Assembly (NCBI GenBank): GCA_030425715.1
Contig: JAUIAA010000011.1
Span: forward strand, 1 to 16,115
Reading direction: 5' to 3'
From: Bacteroidia bacterium
GTDB taxonomy: Bacteria; Bacteroidota; Bacteroidia; Flavobacteriales; Flavobacteriaceae
DNA length: 16,115 nt
Position numbers and translations under genes: made by a program. Under the pieces are notes generated by a model that ran no database searches, was not told where the DNA came from, and worked only from the letters and a program-made list of their open reading frames with translations. Below are positions 1 through 7,801 of this stretch, one piece after another (the stretch's first letter is position 1; each line of letters starts with the position of its first letter).

Positions 1-704
1 CATTTAAAGAAGGAGAATATTTGAAATTTCAAATTAACTATGGGCTTCTTAATGCAGGCTTTGCAACTTTAGAAGTAAAAAAAGTGTTAAGAAATGATAA
101 ATCATATTATTTCGTACACGGTCAAGGAGAAACAACCGGTATGACACATTTCTTTTTTCCTGTACTTGATATTTACCAAACTTATATGGATACCGTAACC
201 TATTTACCGTATAATTTTGTACGAAAAACCAATGAAGGAGGTTATACAAAAGACAAAGAAATTTATTTCGATTTTGAAAAAAAACAAGCCAAAGTAATCA
301 ATCACAAAAAAAATTGGGAAAAACAATTTGATATTGAAAGTAATGTGCATGATATGATTTCATCGCTTTATTATTTGCGAAGCTTAAATTTTGACAACTA
401 CAAAGCTGGAGATTCTATTTCGCTAGATGTGTTTTTTGATGAAGAAATTTATAAATTAAAACTATGGATTCAAGGTAGAGAAATTATCAAAACCAAATTA
501 GGAAAAATAAAGACCATAGTTTTAAAACCTATGGTACAAAAAGGGCGTGTTTTTAAAAAGGAAGAAAGCCTAACTTTTTGGGTTACTGATGATAAAAATA
601 AAATCCCCGTAAGGGTAAAAGCCGAAATATTAGTGGGAGCAATCAAAGCAGAATTAGAAGAATATAAACAATTGGCCAATCCGTTTCCTATAATTTTTAA
701 CTAA
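1..704 (+). CDS. DUF3108 domain protein, 5' end cut off by the window
   Basis: The reading frame is open to the window edge (first full codon at base 3), so the true start and probably a signal peptide lie upstream. The visible part opens with FKEGEYLKF, then YGLLNAGFATLEV, which matches the start of the DUF3108 domain as I remember it: an E-x-L-x-F strand, then a short strand with an N-A-G turn. The rest is rich in beta strands and ends in the family-like run of a charged strand, VPVRVKAEILVG-type, and a short tail. Homologues are usually exported or periplasmic proteins of unknown function, about 250 residues long. It lies 66 bases before the M23 endopeptidase gene, which has its own promoter, so the pair need not be one transcript. 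A role in the cell envelope is only suggested by the neighbour. The family call is fairly secure; the function is unknown. Confidence 0.75.
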   Translation, partial: FKEGEYLKFQINYGLLNAGFATLEVKKVLRNDKSYYFVHGQGETTGMTHFFFPVLDIYQTYMDTVTYLPYNFVRKTNEGGYTKDKEIYFDFEKKQAKVINHKKNWEKQFDIESNVHDMISSLYYLRSLNFDNYKAGDSISLDVFFDEEIYKLKLWIQGREIIKTKLGKIKTIVLKPMVQKGRVFKKEESLTFWVTDDKNKIPVRVKAEILVGAIKAELEEYKQLANPFPIIFN

Positions 705-733
705 TTTTTTTACATAACTTTTAACAAATTCAA

Positions 734-741
734 TAGATTTG
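734..741 (+). promoter_or_regulatory. Bacteroidota -7 promoter motif before the M23 endopeptidase
   Basis: TAGATTTG matches the Bacteroidota -7 consensus TAnnTTTG exactly. It lies 29 bases before the GTG start, which would give a leader of roughly 20 to 25 bases. No clear TTG -33 element is seen at the usual spacing; the upstream region is T-rich. Confidence 0.5.
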
Positions 742-770
742 CACTTTAACAAAAATAAGAACCCTGTTTA

Positions 771-2030
771 GTGAAAAATATATTGATGCTCTTTGTTGGA
801 TTGCTCATACTACAAGCATGTAAAAACAATACCGAAACACCTATTGCCAAAGTTGAAATTGTAGAAAACACTCCAGAAGTAATTAAAGAGTTTGGTTACG
901 TATTAGACGATTACAAAGTAATTAGAGATACCATTAGAAATGGCGAAAGTTTTGGGCAAATTTTAGATAGAAACCATGTAGAATACCCAGAAATTTATCA
1001 AATTGCTGAAGCGGCCAAAGATACCTTCGATATTCGTAAACTTAGAGCTGGTAAGCCTTATACCATTCTTGCCAAAAAAGATACTACAGAAAAAGCACAA
1101 GTATTTATTTATCAGCCCAATAAAGTAGAATATTTGATTGTTGATTTTCAAGATTCTGTAAAAACTGTATTTGGTAAAAAGGAAATTAGAACCGAAGTAA
1201 AAACCGCATCTGGTATTATTGAAAGCTCCTTGTCGGAAGCAATTGAAAAACAAGGCTTAAACTATACCATCGCTTTAGATTTATCAGACATTTACGCATG
1301 GACAATTGACTTTTTTCACTTGCAAAAAGGCGATAATTTTAAATTGATTTACGAAGAAAAATTTATAGACGATACGGTTTCTGTAGGTATTGGAAACATT
1401 AGAGCAGCTTATTTTGAACATAAATCTACTCCAGTATATGCCTTTGATTTTGTAACCGATTCAATAAAGGGCACTCGCGATTATTACGATGATAACGCCA
1501 AAACACTACGGCGCCAATTTTTAAAAGCCCCATTAAAGTATGGATATAGGGTTTCCTCTCGATACAATTTAAAACGTAGAATAAAATATTATGGTTACAA
1601 AATAAGACCGCACAAAGGAACTGATTTTGCCGCAAGTATTGGCACCCCAATTATCAGTACTGCTAACGGTACAGTAATTGCCTCTACTTATCGTGGTGGG
1701 AATGGCAACTATGTAAAAGTAAAACACAATGCTACCTATACTACACAGTATTTGCATATGAAAAAGCGTGCCGTAAAAAAAGGAGATTATGTAAAGCAAG
1801 GACAAGTAATTGGTTATGTGGGAATGACAGGAAATACGGGAGGACCACATGTTTGTTATCGCTTTTGGAAAAACGGAAAACAAGTCGATCCGTTTAGACA
1901 AAAATTACCAGCAGCAGAACCGATTAAAGAAAATTTAAAAGAACAATACTTTGCTTTTATCCAACCGCTTAAAGCAGAATTAGACCAAATACCAACCAAA
2001 TATGCAGAGCAAACTTTAGCTGCGCACTAA
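771..2030 (+). CDS. M23 family peptidoglycan endopeptidase, lipoprotein
   Basis: Predicted zinc metallopeptidase that cuts peptide cross-bridges in peptidoglycan, tethered by lipid in the envelope. The N-terminus is a lipoprotein signal peptide with lipobox LQAC, giving Cys17 as the lipidated residue. Residues about 40-250 form an N-terminal region with a G-E-S-F-G-Q-I-L segment typical of the LysM/OapA-like domains before M23. The LytM/M23 domain covers about 255-375. It has the HxxxD zinc motif (H281, D285), a conserved H329 (YLHM) and GPHVCYRFW at 358-366. The last motif is normally HxH; here it is H360-V-C362, so a Cys sits where a zinc-binding His is expected. The start is GTG: an in-frame stop lies five codons upstream and a lone ATG at residue 6 would cut the signal. 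Only 17 bases separate it from pgi, so co-transcription is likely. Confidence 0.88.
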   Translation: MKNILMLFVGLLILQACKNNTETPIAKVEIVENTPEVIKEFGYVLDDYKVIRDTIRNGESFGQILDRNHVEYPEIYQIAEAAKDTFDIRKLRAGKPYTILAKKDTTEKAQVFIYQPNKVEYLIVDFQDSVKTVFGKKEIRTEVKTASGIIESSLSEAIEKQGLNYTIALDLSDIYAWTIDFFHLQKGDNFKLIYEEKFIDDTVSVGIGNIRAAYFEHKSTPVYAFDFVTDSIKGTRDYYDDNAKTLRRQFLKAPLKYGYRVSSRYNLKRRIKYYGYKIRPHKGTDFAASIGTPIISTANGTVIASTYRGGNGNYVKVKHNATYTTQYLHMKKRAVKKGDYVKQGQVIGYVGMTGNTGGPHVCYRFWKNGKQVDPFRQKLPAAEPIKENLKEQYFAFIQPLKAELDQIPTKYAEQTLAAH

Positions 2031-2047
2031 ATTTAGATAACTTATCT

Positions 2048-3616
2048 ATGGCACTACAAAACATCAACCCAACCAAAACTAAGGCCTGGAAAAAATTAGA
2101 AAATCATTTTACAGAAATTAAACCTGTTGAAATGAAAACACTTTTCCAAAAAAATAAAAATAGAAAAGAAGAATTTTCCTTCCAGTTTGAGGATTTCAAT
2201 TTAGACTACTCTAAAAACAGAATCGATCAAAAAACGATGGATTTACTTTTAGAGTTGGCAAATGAGTGCCAATTAACAGATGCTATAGAAAAATATTTTT
2301 CGGGAGACAAAATCAATACTACAGAAAATAGAGCCGTTTTACATACAGCACTTCGAAATAAAGGTAATAATGCTGTACAAGTAGATGGCACTGATATTAT
2401 GCCAGAAGTTAGAGAAACCTTAGCAAAAATGGAACAATTTTCTAACAAAGTAATCTCTGGCGAATTTAAAGGCTATACGGGCAAAGCCATAACCGATGTG
2501 GTGAATATTGGTATTGGCGGATCAGATCTAGGACCGAGAATGGTAGTAGAGTCTTTGCAGTTTTACAAAAATCACCTCAACACACATTTTATATCCAATG
2601 TTGATGGAGACCATGTGGTAGAAGTACTTAAAAATTTAAACCCAGAAACCACACTTTTTATTATTGTTTCTAAAACCTTCACTACGCAAGAAACCCTAAC
2701 CAATGCCTTAACCGTAAAAAAATGGTTTTTGCAAAATGCAAAAGAATCAGATATACAGCATAATTTTGTAGCCGTTTCTACCAACGTAGAAAAAGTTCTT
2801 GACTTTGGTATTGATGCTAATAATGTGTTTACCATGTGGAATTGGGTAGGAGGGAGATATTCATTATGGAGTGCCGTAGGTTTATCTATAAGTTTAGCTA
2901 TAGGGTTTAAAAATTTTGATAACTTTTTAAAGGGTGGCTATGCAATGGATCAACATTTTAAAAATGCTGATTTTGAAAAAAACATTCCGGTAACTCTTGC
3001 TTTGATAAGTATTTGGTATAATAATTTTTTTGGCTCAGAATCTGAAGTGGTAATTCCATACACCCAGTATTTAGAAAAATTAGCACCGTTTTTACAACAG
3101 TTGTCTATGGAAAGTAACGGTAAGTCTGTAGATAGAAATGGTAAGCCCGTAAACTACCAAACGGGTAATATTATTTGGGGAAATACAGGTACCAATGTAC
3201 AACATGCCTTTATGCAATTGGTACACCAAGGCACTAAAATTATACCTGTAGATTTTATTGGATTTAAAGAATCCCTTTACGGAAATAAAGAGCCCCACAA
3301 CAAATTAATGGCAAATTTCTATGCACAAGCCGAAGCACTTTATGCCGGTAAAACAGCTGAGGAGGTACACTTAGACATGAAATTTCATGGAGATTTAAAA
3401 AAAATTAATGCATTATTACCTTTTAAAGTTTTTGAAGGTAACAAGCCTTCCAATGCAATACTTATTGAAAAATTGACACCAAAAAGCTTAGGCTCATTAA
3501 TTGCAATGTATGAGCATAAAACCTTTGTACAAGGTGTAATATGGAATATTTTTAGTTTTGATCAATTTGGGGTAGAACTAGGAAAAGAGTTAGCGCACAA
3601 GTTTTTGGTTAAATAA
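2048..3616 (+). CDS. pgi: Glucose-6-phosphate isomerase
   Basis: Cytoplasmic enzyme that interconverts glucose 6-phosphate and fructose 6-phosphate in glycolysis and gluconeogenesis. At 522 residues it has the length of the long bacterial/eukaryotic PGI type. The first SIS domain shows NIGIGGSDLG (153-162) and SKTFTTQET (208-216), which bind the sugar phosphate. WVGGRYSLWSAVG (266-278) is the first PGI signature with R270. MESNGKS carries the catalytic Glu355, and QHAF carries His386. The C-terminal signature runs from about 483 to 513 and holds Lys513 in ELGKEL. That signature reads WNIFSFDQFGVELGK, with Phe at two places where many homologues have Asn and Trp; these are mild changes. No promoter motif is seen in the 17-base gap from the M23 gene, so it is probably read from the upstream promoter. 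Confidence 0.97.
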   Translation: MALQNINPTKTKAWKKLENHFTEIKPVEMKTLFQKNKNRKEEFSFQFEDFNLDYSKNRIDQKTMDLLLELANECQLTDAIEKYFSGDKINTTENRAVLHTALRNKGNNAVQVDGTDIMPEVRETLAKMEQFSNKVISGEFKGYTGKAITDVVNIGIGGSDLGPRMVVESLQFYKNHLNTHFISNVDGDHVVEVLKNLNPETTLFIIVSKTFTTQETLTNALTVKKWFLQNAKESDIQHNFVAVSTNVEKVLDFGIDANNVFTMWNWVGGRYSLWSAVGLSISLAIGFKNFDNFLKGGYAMDQHFKNADFEKNIPVTLALISIWYNNFFGSESEVVIPYTQYLEKLAPFLQQLSMESNGKSVDRNGKPVNYQTGNIIWGNTGTNVQHAFMQLVHQGTKIIPVDFIGFKESLYGNKEPHNKLMANFYAQAEALYAGKTAEEVHLDMKFHGDLKKINALLPFKVFEGNKPSNAILIEKLTPKSLGSLIAMYEHKTFVQGVIWNIFSFDQFGVELGKELAHKFLVK

Positions 3617-3686
3617 AGGTTAAATTCTGTTAACAAAGCCTTAAAAAAATAACCTTAATTTAATGGCATAAAATTCTAATTTATAG

Positions 3687-3694
3687 TAGTTTTG
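3687..3694 (+). promoter_or_regulatory. Bacteroidota -7 promoter motif before the TonB-dependent receptor
   Basis: TAGTTTTG matches TAnnTTTG exactly, 29 bases before the ATG, in the AT-rich 107-base gap after pgi. No clear -33 TTG is seen at 17-23 bases upstream. It implies a short leader of about 20-25 bases, and suggests that the receptor is transcribed separately from pgi. Confidence 0.55.
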
Positions 3695-3723
3695 CACCAG
3701 TTATTAACTCAAATAAACTATAA

Positions 3724-6465
3724 ATGAAAAATTTTAAACTGCTAATGGTTGGAGCCTTCTTAATGATGTCGGCTACAATTTTTGCACAAACTGTAATTGT
3801 TACTGGTACCGTTCATGATGAAACAGGACCATTACCAGGAGCTAATGTTGTAGAGAAAGGTACTACCAATGGAACTACAACAGATTTTGACGGTGTCTTT
3901 ACTTTAACAGTAGAGAGTGCCGAAGGTATTCTTGAAATTTCTTTTGTTGGAATGGGTACAAAAGAAATTGCTTACAACGCTGGAAATGCTAATGTTGGTA
4001 AAATTGTTTTAGTTGTAGATGATAATGTTCTAGACGAGGTAATCGTAACAGGAACTATTGATATTGCAAAAGACAGAAAAACGCCTGTTGCAGTATCTAC
4101 AATAAGAGCTATTGATATTCAAGAAAAACTAGGAACACAAGAACTTCCTGAACTTTTAAATTTAACACCATCTGTATATGCTACCAAACAAGGGGGTGGT
4201 TTTGGAGATTCTCGTATAAACATTCGTGGGTTTGACCAAAGAAATACTGCAGTTATGGTCAATGGCCAGCCAGTAAACGATATGGAAAATGGTTGGGTAT
4301 ATTGGTCGAACTGGGCTGGTTTATCCGATGTTACTACTGCAATGCAGGTGCAAAGAGGTTTAGGTGCTTCTAAATTGGCTATTGCATCCGTTGGGGGTAC
4401 CATAAACGTGGTAACCAAAAGCTCAAACGCTCGTGAAGGAGGATCTGTTGCTGCCACTTTTGGCAACGATGGTTATCAAAAATATTTGGCTTCTTACAAT
4501 ACGGGTCAATTAGAAAGTGGCCTATCTGCAAGCGTATTGTTCAGTACTTTTAAAGGCGATGGTTTTGTAGATGGAACCAAAGGTGCTGGTTCAAACTATT
4601 TTATTGGTTTAGGATATAAAATTAATGACAAACACGATTTACAATTTATCTTTACTGGTGCACCACAATGGCACAACCAAAGAAGCTTTGCACCATCAAT
4701 TTCTGATTACCAAAAATACCAAGAAGGTGGTCCTGATGATACAGCGACAGATCCAAATATTAAATACAATAGTGATTGGGGATACTTGAATGGGAAAGAA
4801 TACAGTTTTAGAAGAAACTTTTACCACAAACCTGTAATGTCTTTAAACTGGGAATGGGTTATTTCTGATGCTGCAAGATTATCTACCGTAATTTATGGCT
4901 CTTGGGGTCGTGGTGGTGGAACTGGTGAAATTGGTAGAATTAACGGCAATCGTCAGTACCAATTAAAAGATGAAAATGGTTTAATTCCTGTTGATGATAT
5001 TTTTGCATGGAACTCTGGTCAAAGTGTTCCTTCTTTAGGTGTTGATAGAACTACTTATGATGGTAGATTTATGAATACGGGTAATAATGGTCACCCTGAT
5101 GGTGGTGGATTTGCAGGTAGTGATAATGGTATTTCTAGAAGATCTTCAATGAATTCGCACAATTGGTACGGTGCCTTAATCAATTTTCATAACGCTATTA
5201 ATGATAATTGGAGTTACGATGCAGGTGTGGATTTAAGAACCTATACTGGCTACCACTTTAGGGTAGTAAATAGTGTTTTAGGGGCGGATGCCTATGTTGA
5301 TTATGACGACATAAACAACCCAACACACGTTATTGAGCCAAATGATTTTGTAAAAGCTTCGGCCAGTTGGAATCCTTGGGATGATATTGATGGTTTAGAA
5401 AAGATAGATTATTATAATGATGGTATTGTGAAATGGGCAGGTGTATTTGGTCAGGTAGAATATACCAATGATATCATTTCTGCATTTGTACAAGGGTCTT
5501 TCTCTAGCCAAGGTTTTGAAAGAATAGAGTACTTTAACGAAACTCCAGAAAATCAAAACTCTGGTAATAAAAGTTTAAAAGGAGGTAATATAAAAGGGGG
5601 TTTAAATTATAATATTAACGAAAACCACAATGTATTCTTTAATACAGGTTACTACTCTAAACAACCACTTTTTGATGCAGTTTATATAAATTTTGGCAAT
5701 AACTTAAATCCTGATTTAACCAATGAAAAAATATTTGGTTTAGAACTTGGTTATGGATTTAGAAGTGCAAAATTCACTGCAAATGCTAACTTGTATAGAA
5801 CTTCTTGGAAAGATAGATTTATTTCTGATGGAGTAACAATCAATGCAGGGGATCCAAATGAGATTCGTGGTACCGCAAACTATAAAGGGGTTACAGAAGT
5901 ACACAGTGGTTTAGAGATTGACATGATGTATAGAGCTACGGATCAATTAAATTTCACAGGGATGTTATCTGTTGGTAACTGGGTGTATGAAGGCGATGTT
6001 GATGCTGATGTTTATGACAACAATCAAAACCTAATAGGTTCATCAACTTTATATTTAGACGGTGTAAAAGTGGGTGATGCTGCACAATTTACAACAGCAC
6101 TTGGTGCCAATTACTCTTTCCTTAACGGATTTAAGGTTGGGCTTAACTGGAGATTGGCTAATAACCTTTATGCAGATATTAATGCAGAAGATTTTACGGA
6201 TCCAGATAATAGTGGAGCATTAGAATTACCTTCTTATAATTTAATGGATGCCAGAGCAGCATACAACTGGCAATTAAAAGAAGGAAGTTCAATTGAACTT
6301 AGCGTAAACCTAAATAACATATTTGATACCACTTATATTTCTGAATCGGATACAAATTATTTTACAAGACCTGGAGATGACACTTATAAGGGAATTTCTA
6401 CTGGGAATAGAGTTTTCTTCGGATGGGGTAGAACTTGGAATACCTCGGTAAGATTTAGATTCTAG
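3724..6465 (+). CDS. TonB-dependent outer-membrane receptor
   Basis: Outer-membrane beta-barrel transporter powered through TonB; the substrate cannot be told from sequence. An N-terminal signal peptide ends near residue 21 (TIFA, then Q22). Residues about 24-100 are a carboxypeptidase-regulatory-like domain (GTVHDETGPLPGANVVEKG). DEVIVTG (104-110) looks like the TonB box region. The plug spans about 115-235, with NIRGFDQRN (166-174), a GQPVND loop (181-186), QRGLGASKLA (210-219) and GGTINVVTK (224-232). The rest is barrel, ending in alternating residues with a terminal Phe (SVRFRF), a typical signal for barrel insertion. No SusD-like lipoprotein gene follows, so this is probably not a SusC/SusD glycan-uptake pair. 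Its own promoter and a strong terminator make it a single-gene transcript. Confidence 0.92.
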   Translation: MKNFKLLMVGAFLMMSATIFAQTVIVTGTVHDETGPLPGANVVEKGTTNGTTTDFDGVFTLTVESAEGILEISFVGMGTKEIAYNAGNANVGKIVLVVDDNVLDEVIVTGTIDIAKDRKTPVAVSTIRAIDIQEKLGTQELPELLNLTPSVYATKQGGGFGDSRINIRGFDQRNTAVMVNGQPVNDMENGWVYWSNWAGLSDVTTAMQVQRGLGASKLAIASVGGTINVVTKSSNAREGGSVAATFGNDGYQKYLASYNTGQLESGLSASVLFSTFKGDGFVDGTKGAGSNYFIGLGYKINDKHDLQFIFTGAPQWHNQRSFAPSISDYQKYQEGGPDDTATDPNIKYNSDWGYLNGKEYSFRRNFYHKPVMSLNWEWVISDAARLSTVIYGSWGRGGGTGEIGRINGNRQYQLKDENGLIPVDDIFAWNSGQSVPSLGVDRTTYDGRFMNTGNNGHPDGGGFAGSDNGISRRSSMNSHNWYGALINFHNAINDNWSYDAGVDLRTYTGYHFRVVNSVLGADAYVDYDDINNPTHVIEPNDFVKASASWNPWDDIDGLEKIDYYNDGIVKWAGVFGQVEYTNDIISAFVQGSFSSQGFERIEYFNETPENQNSGNKSLKGGNIKGGLNYNINENHNVFFNTGYYSKQPLFDAVYINFGNNLNPDLTNEKIFGLELGYGFRSAKFTANANLYRTSWKDRFISDGVTINAGDPNEIRGTANYKGVTEVHSGLEIDMMYRATDQLNFTGMLSVGNWVYEGDVDADVYDNNQNLIGSSTLYLDGVKVGDAAQFTTALGANYSFLNGFKVGLNWRLANNLYADINAEDFTDPDNSGALELPSYNLMDARAAYNWQLKEGSSIELSVNLNNIFDTTYISESDTNYFTRPGDDTYKGISTGNRVFFGWGRTWNTSVRFRF

Positions 6466-6490
6466 TTCTTTTCAGAATTCTAACATGGAT

Positions 6491-6526
6491 AAACTGCTTT
6501 TGGAATACTTCAAAAGCAGTTTTTTT
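6491..6526 (+). terminator. Intrinsic terminator after the TonB-dependent receptor
   Basis: A perfect 12-base-pair inverted repeat: AAACTGCTTTTG at 6491-6502, loop GAATACTT, and CAAAAGCAGTTT at 6511-6522. The 3' arm runs into a tract of seven T (6520-6526). It starts 26 bases after the receptor stop codon and is a classic Rho-independent terminator on the plus strand. Confidence 0.9.
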
Positions 6527-6541
6527 ATGAACATATTTCCT

Positions 6542-6549
6542 TACATTTG
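6542..6549 (+). promoter_or_regulatory. Bacteroidota -7 promoter motif before the small membrane protein
   Basis: TACATTTG matches TAnnTTTG exactly, 23 bases before the ATG at 6573 and just after the terminator of the receptor gene. It probably drives the membrane-protein gene and perhaps the acyltransferase gene. The T-rich end of the terminator sits where a -33 element would be; no clean TTG is seen there. Confidence 0.55.
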
Positions 6550-6572
6550 TAACACAAATTAAATTACATACC

Positions 6573-7001
6573 ATGATTAAAATGTTACATTCCGGTTGGG
6601 CTTATATTACCTTAATTTTAATTGTATTTGCGGTTATTAATGCAATTATTGGCCTCACTTCTAATAAAGAATTTAAAGAGAAAGACTTAAGAATTTCACT
6701 ATTCACCTTAATCGTAACTCATATCCAAATATTAATTGGGTTGGTAGCTTATTTTACTTCGGCTCAATTTGCTTTTTTAACCGAAAATGGTATGGGTGCT
6801 GCCATGAAAGACCCAGAAATTAGACTATTTGCTGTAGAGCATCCCTTGATGATGATATTGGCAGTAGTATTTATTACTATGGGCTTTTCTAAACACAAAA
6901 ATAAAGCTACAGATAAAGATAAATTTAAAACCATTGCTGTTTTTTATGGAATAGGTTTACTATTGGTGTTGAGTAGAATTCCTTGGAGCCAGTGGTTTTA
7001 G
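6573..7001 (+). CDS. Small four-helix membrane protein, possible heme-binding (cytochrome B-like)
   Basis: A 142-residue integral membrane protein with four predicted helices, at about residues 10-28, 41-62, 88-105 and 120-136. The loop between helices 2 and 3 holds a short polar stretch (ENGMGAAMKDPEIR), and a Lys-rich segment precedes helix 4. Histidines sit at helix ends or inside helices: H6 (LHSGW), H50 (THIQ) and H90 (EHP). They could bind heme, which would fit the loose cytochrome B label that I recall for flavobacterial homologues; this is inference. The C-terminus RIPWSQWF is aromatic and looks conserved from memory. It has its own promoter and lies 56 bases before the acyltransferase gene. 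A second ATG at residue 4 is also possible as the start. I do not know its function. Confidence 0.7.
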   Translation: MIKMLHSGWAYITLILIVFAVINAIIGLTSNKEFKEKDLRISLFTLIVTHIQILIGLVAYFTSAQFAFLTENGMGAAMKDPEIRLFAVEHPLMMILAVVFITMGFSKHKNKATDKDKFKTIAVFYGIGLLLVLSRIPWSQWF

Positions 7002-7023
7002 TTAAAACCAGACGCGGTTTTAA
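7002..7023 (+). other. Hairpin between the membrane protein and acyltransferase genes
   Basis: TTAAAACC (7002-7009) and GGTTTTAA (7016-7023) pair perfectly over 8 bases with loop AGACGC. It starts directly after the stop codon. The bases that follow are A-rich, so it lacks the T tract of an intrinsic terminator. It may stabilise the 3' end of the upstream message or cause weak termination. Confidence 0.4.
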
Positions 7024-7057
7024 AAAAGCATATTCAAATTTAATTTACTAAGTAACC

Positions 7058-7801
7058 ATGCCATTGTTAAAAAAAATATTGTCTTATCCACTTAGTGTAA
7101 TTCATTATTTCTTTTTTGGCTTGGTTTTAATAATTCTCCACCCTATACAATGGCTGGCTTTTAATTTATTTGGATATACTGCACATAAAAAAACAGTTAG
7201 CTTTTTAAACTTTTTGGTTACTGGAACTTTATACTTATTGGGCTCAAGAGTTGTTTTTAACAACAAATACAAACTTCCTGAAAATGTTCCTTTAATTTTG
7301 GTATCTAACCACCAAAGTACTTACGACATTCCTCCTATATTTTGGTTTTTACGTAAATACCACCCAAAATTTGTGTCGAAAATTGAGTTGGGTAAAGGCA
7401 TACCTAGTGTTTCTTATAACTTACGGCATGGCGGTTCGGTTTTGATCGACCGAAAAGATGCAAGACAATCGCTTAAAGCATTGAGTGATTTTGGTGCTTA
7501 TATTGAAAAAAACAAGTATATGGCTGCAATTTTTCCTGAGGGTACTAGAAGTAAAGACGGTAATCCAAAGCCATTTAAAGATAAAGGATTGAAAATTATG
7601 CTTAAAAAAGCACCTTCGGCATATATTGTTCCGCTTACCATTAATAATTCTTGGAAATTGGTAGCACATGGTAATTTTCCTTTGGGGATTGGTGTAAAAT
7701 TAACCTTTGATGTTCATGAACCTATCAAGGCAGATAGTATGCCTTTTGACGAATTGATGGCTAAAGTAGAAAAAACGGTAAAAGATGCTATTAGGGTTTA
7801 A
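7058..7801 (+). CDS. plsC: 1-acyl-sn-glycerol-3-phosphate acyltransferase (PlsC family)
   Basis: Membrane-bound acyltransferase that adds the second acyl chain to lysophosphatidic acid in phospholipid synthesis. The N-terminus has hydrophobic helices at about residues 12-38 and 48-62. The catalytic HX4D motif is NHQSTYD with H85 and D90. The substrate-binding motif FPEGTRS lies at 159-165, and a VPLTINNSW segment (191-199) matches the fourth conserved block (VPxxI-like). At 247 residues the length is normal for the family. Other acyl acceptors such as ornithine lipids cannot be excluded, since Bacteroidota often carry several PlsC-like genes. No promoter motif is seen in the 56-base gap upstream, so it is probably co-transcribed with the membrane protein. 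Its last 11 bases overlap the end of the convergent amidase gene. Confidence 0.88.
   Translation: MPLLKKILSYPLSVIHYFFFGLVLIILHPIQWLAFNLFGYTAHKKTVSFLNFLVTGTLYLLGSRVVFNNKYKLPENVPLILVSNHQSTYDIPPIFWFLRKYHPKFVSKIELGKGIPSVSYNLRHGGSVLIDRKDARQSLKALSDFGAYIEKNKYMAAIFPEGTRSKDGNPKPFKDKGLKIMLKKAPSAYIVPLTINNSWKLVAHGNFPLGIGVKLTFDVHEPIKADSMPFDELMAKVEKTVKDAIRV

Noticed and set aside
11..23. AGGAG followed by TTG at base 21 as a start for the DUF3108 gene
   Set aside because: The frame is open upstream and the residues before the TTG (FKEGEY) look like part of the domain, so AGGAG is coding sequence. An exported protein would also need a signal peptide.
1569..1901. 110-residue minus-strand reading frame inside the M23 gene
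   Set aside because: It is antisense to the catalytic domain and has a Cys/Phe/Ile-rich composition typical of a shadow frame.
3616..3660. AAGGTTA and TAACCTT after pgi as a terminator
   Set aside because: The arms are only 7 bases with a loop of nearly 30 bases, and there is no T tract after the 3' arm.
4119..4466. 115-residue minus-strand reading frame inside the TonB-dependent receptor
   Set aside because: It is antisense to the conserved plug domain, shows no recognisable domain, and has no promoter motif that I can see.
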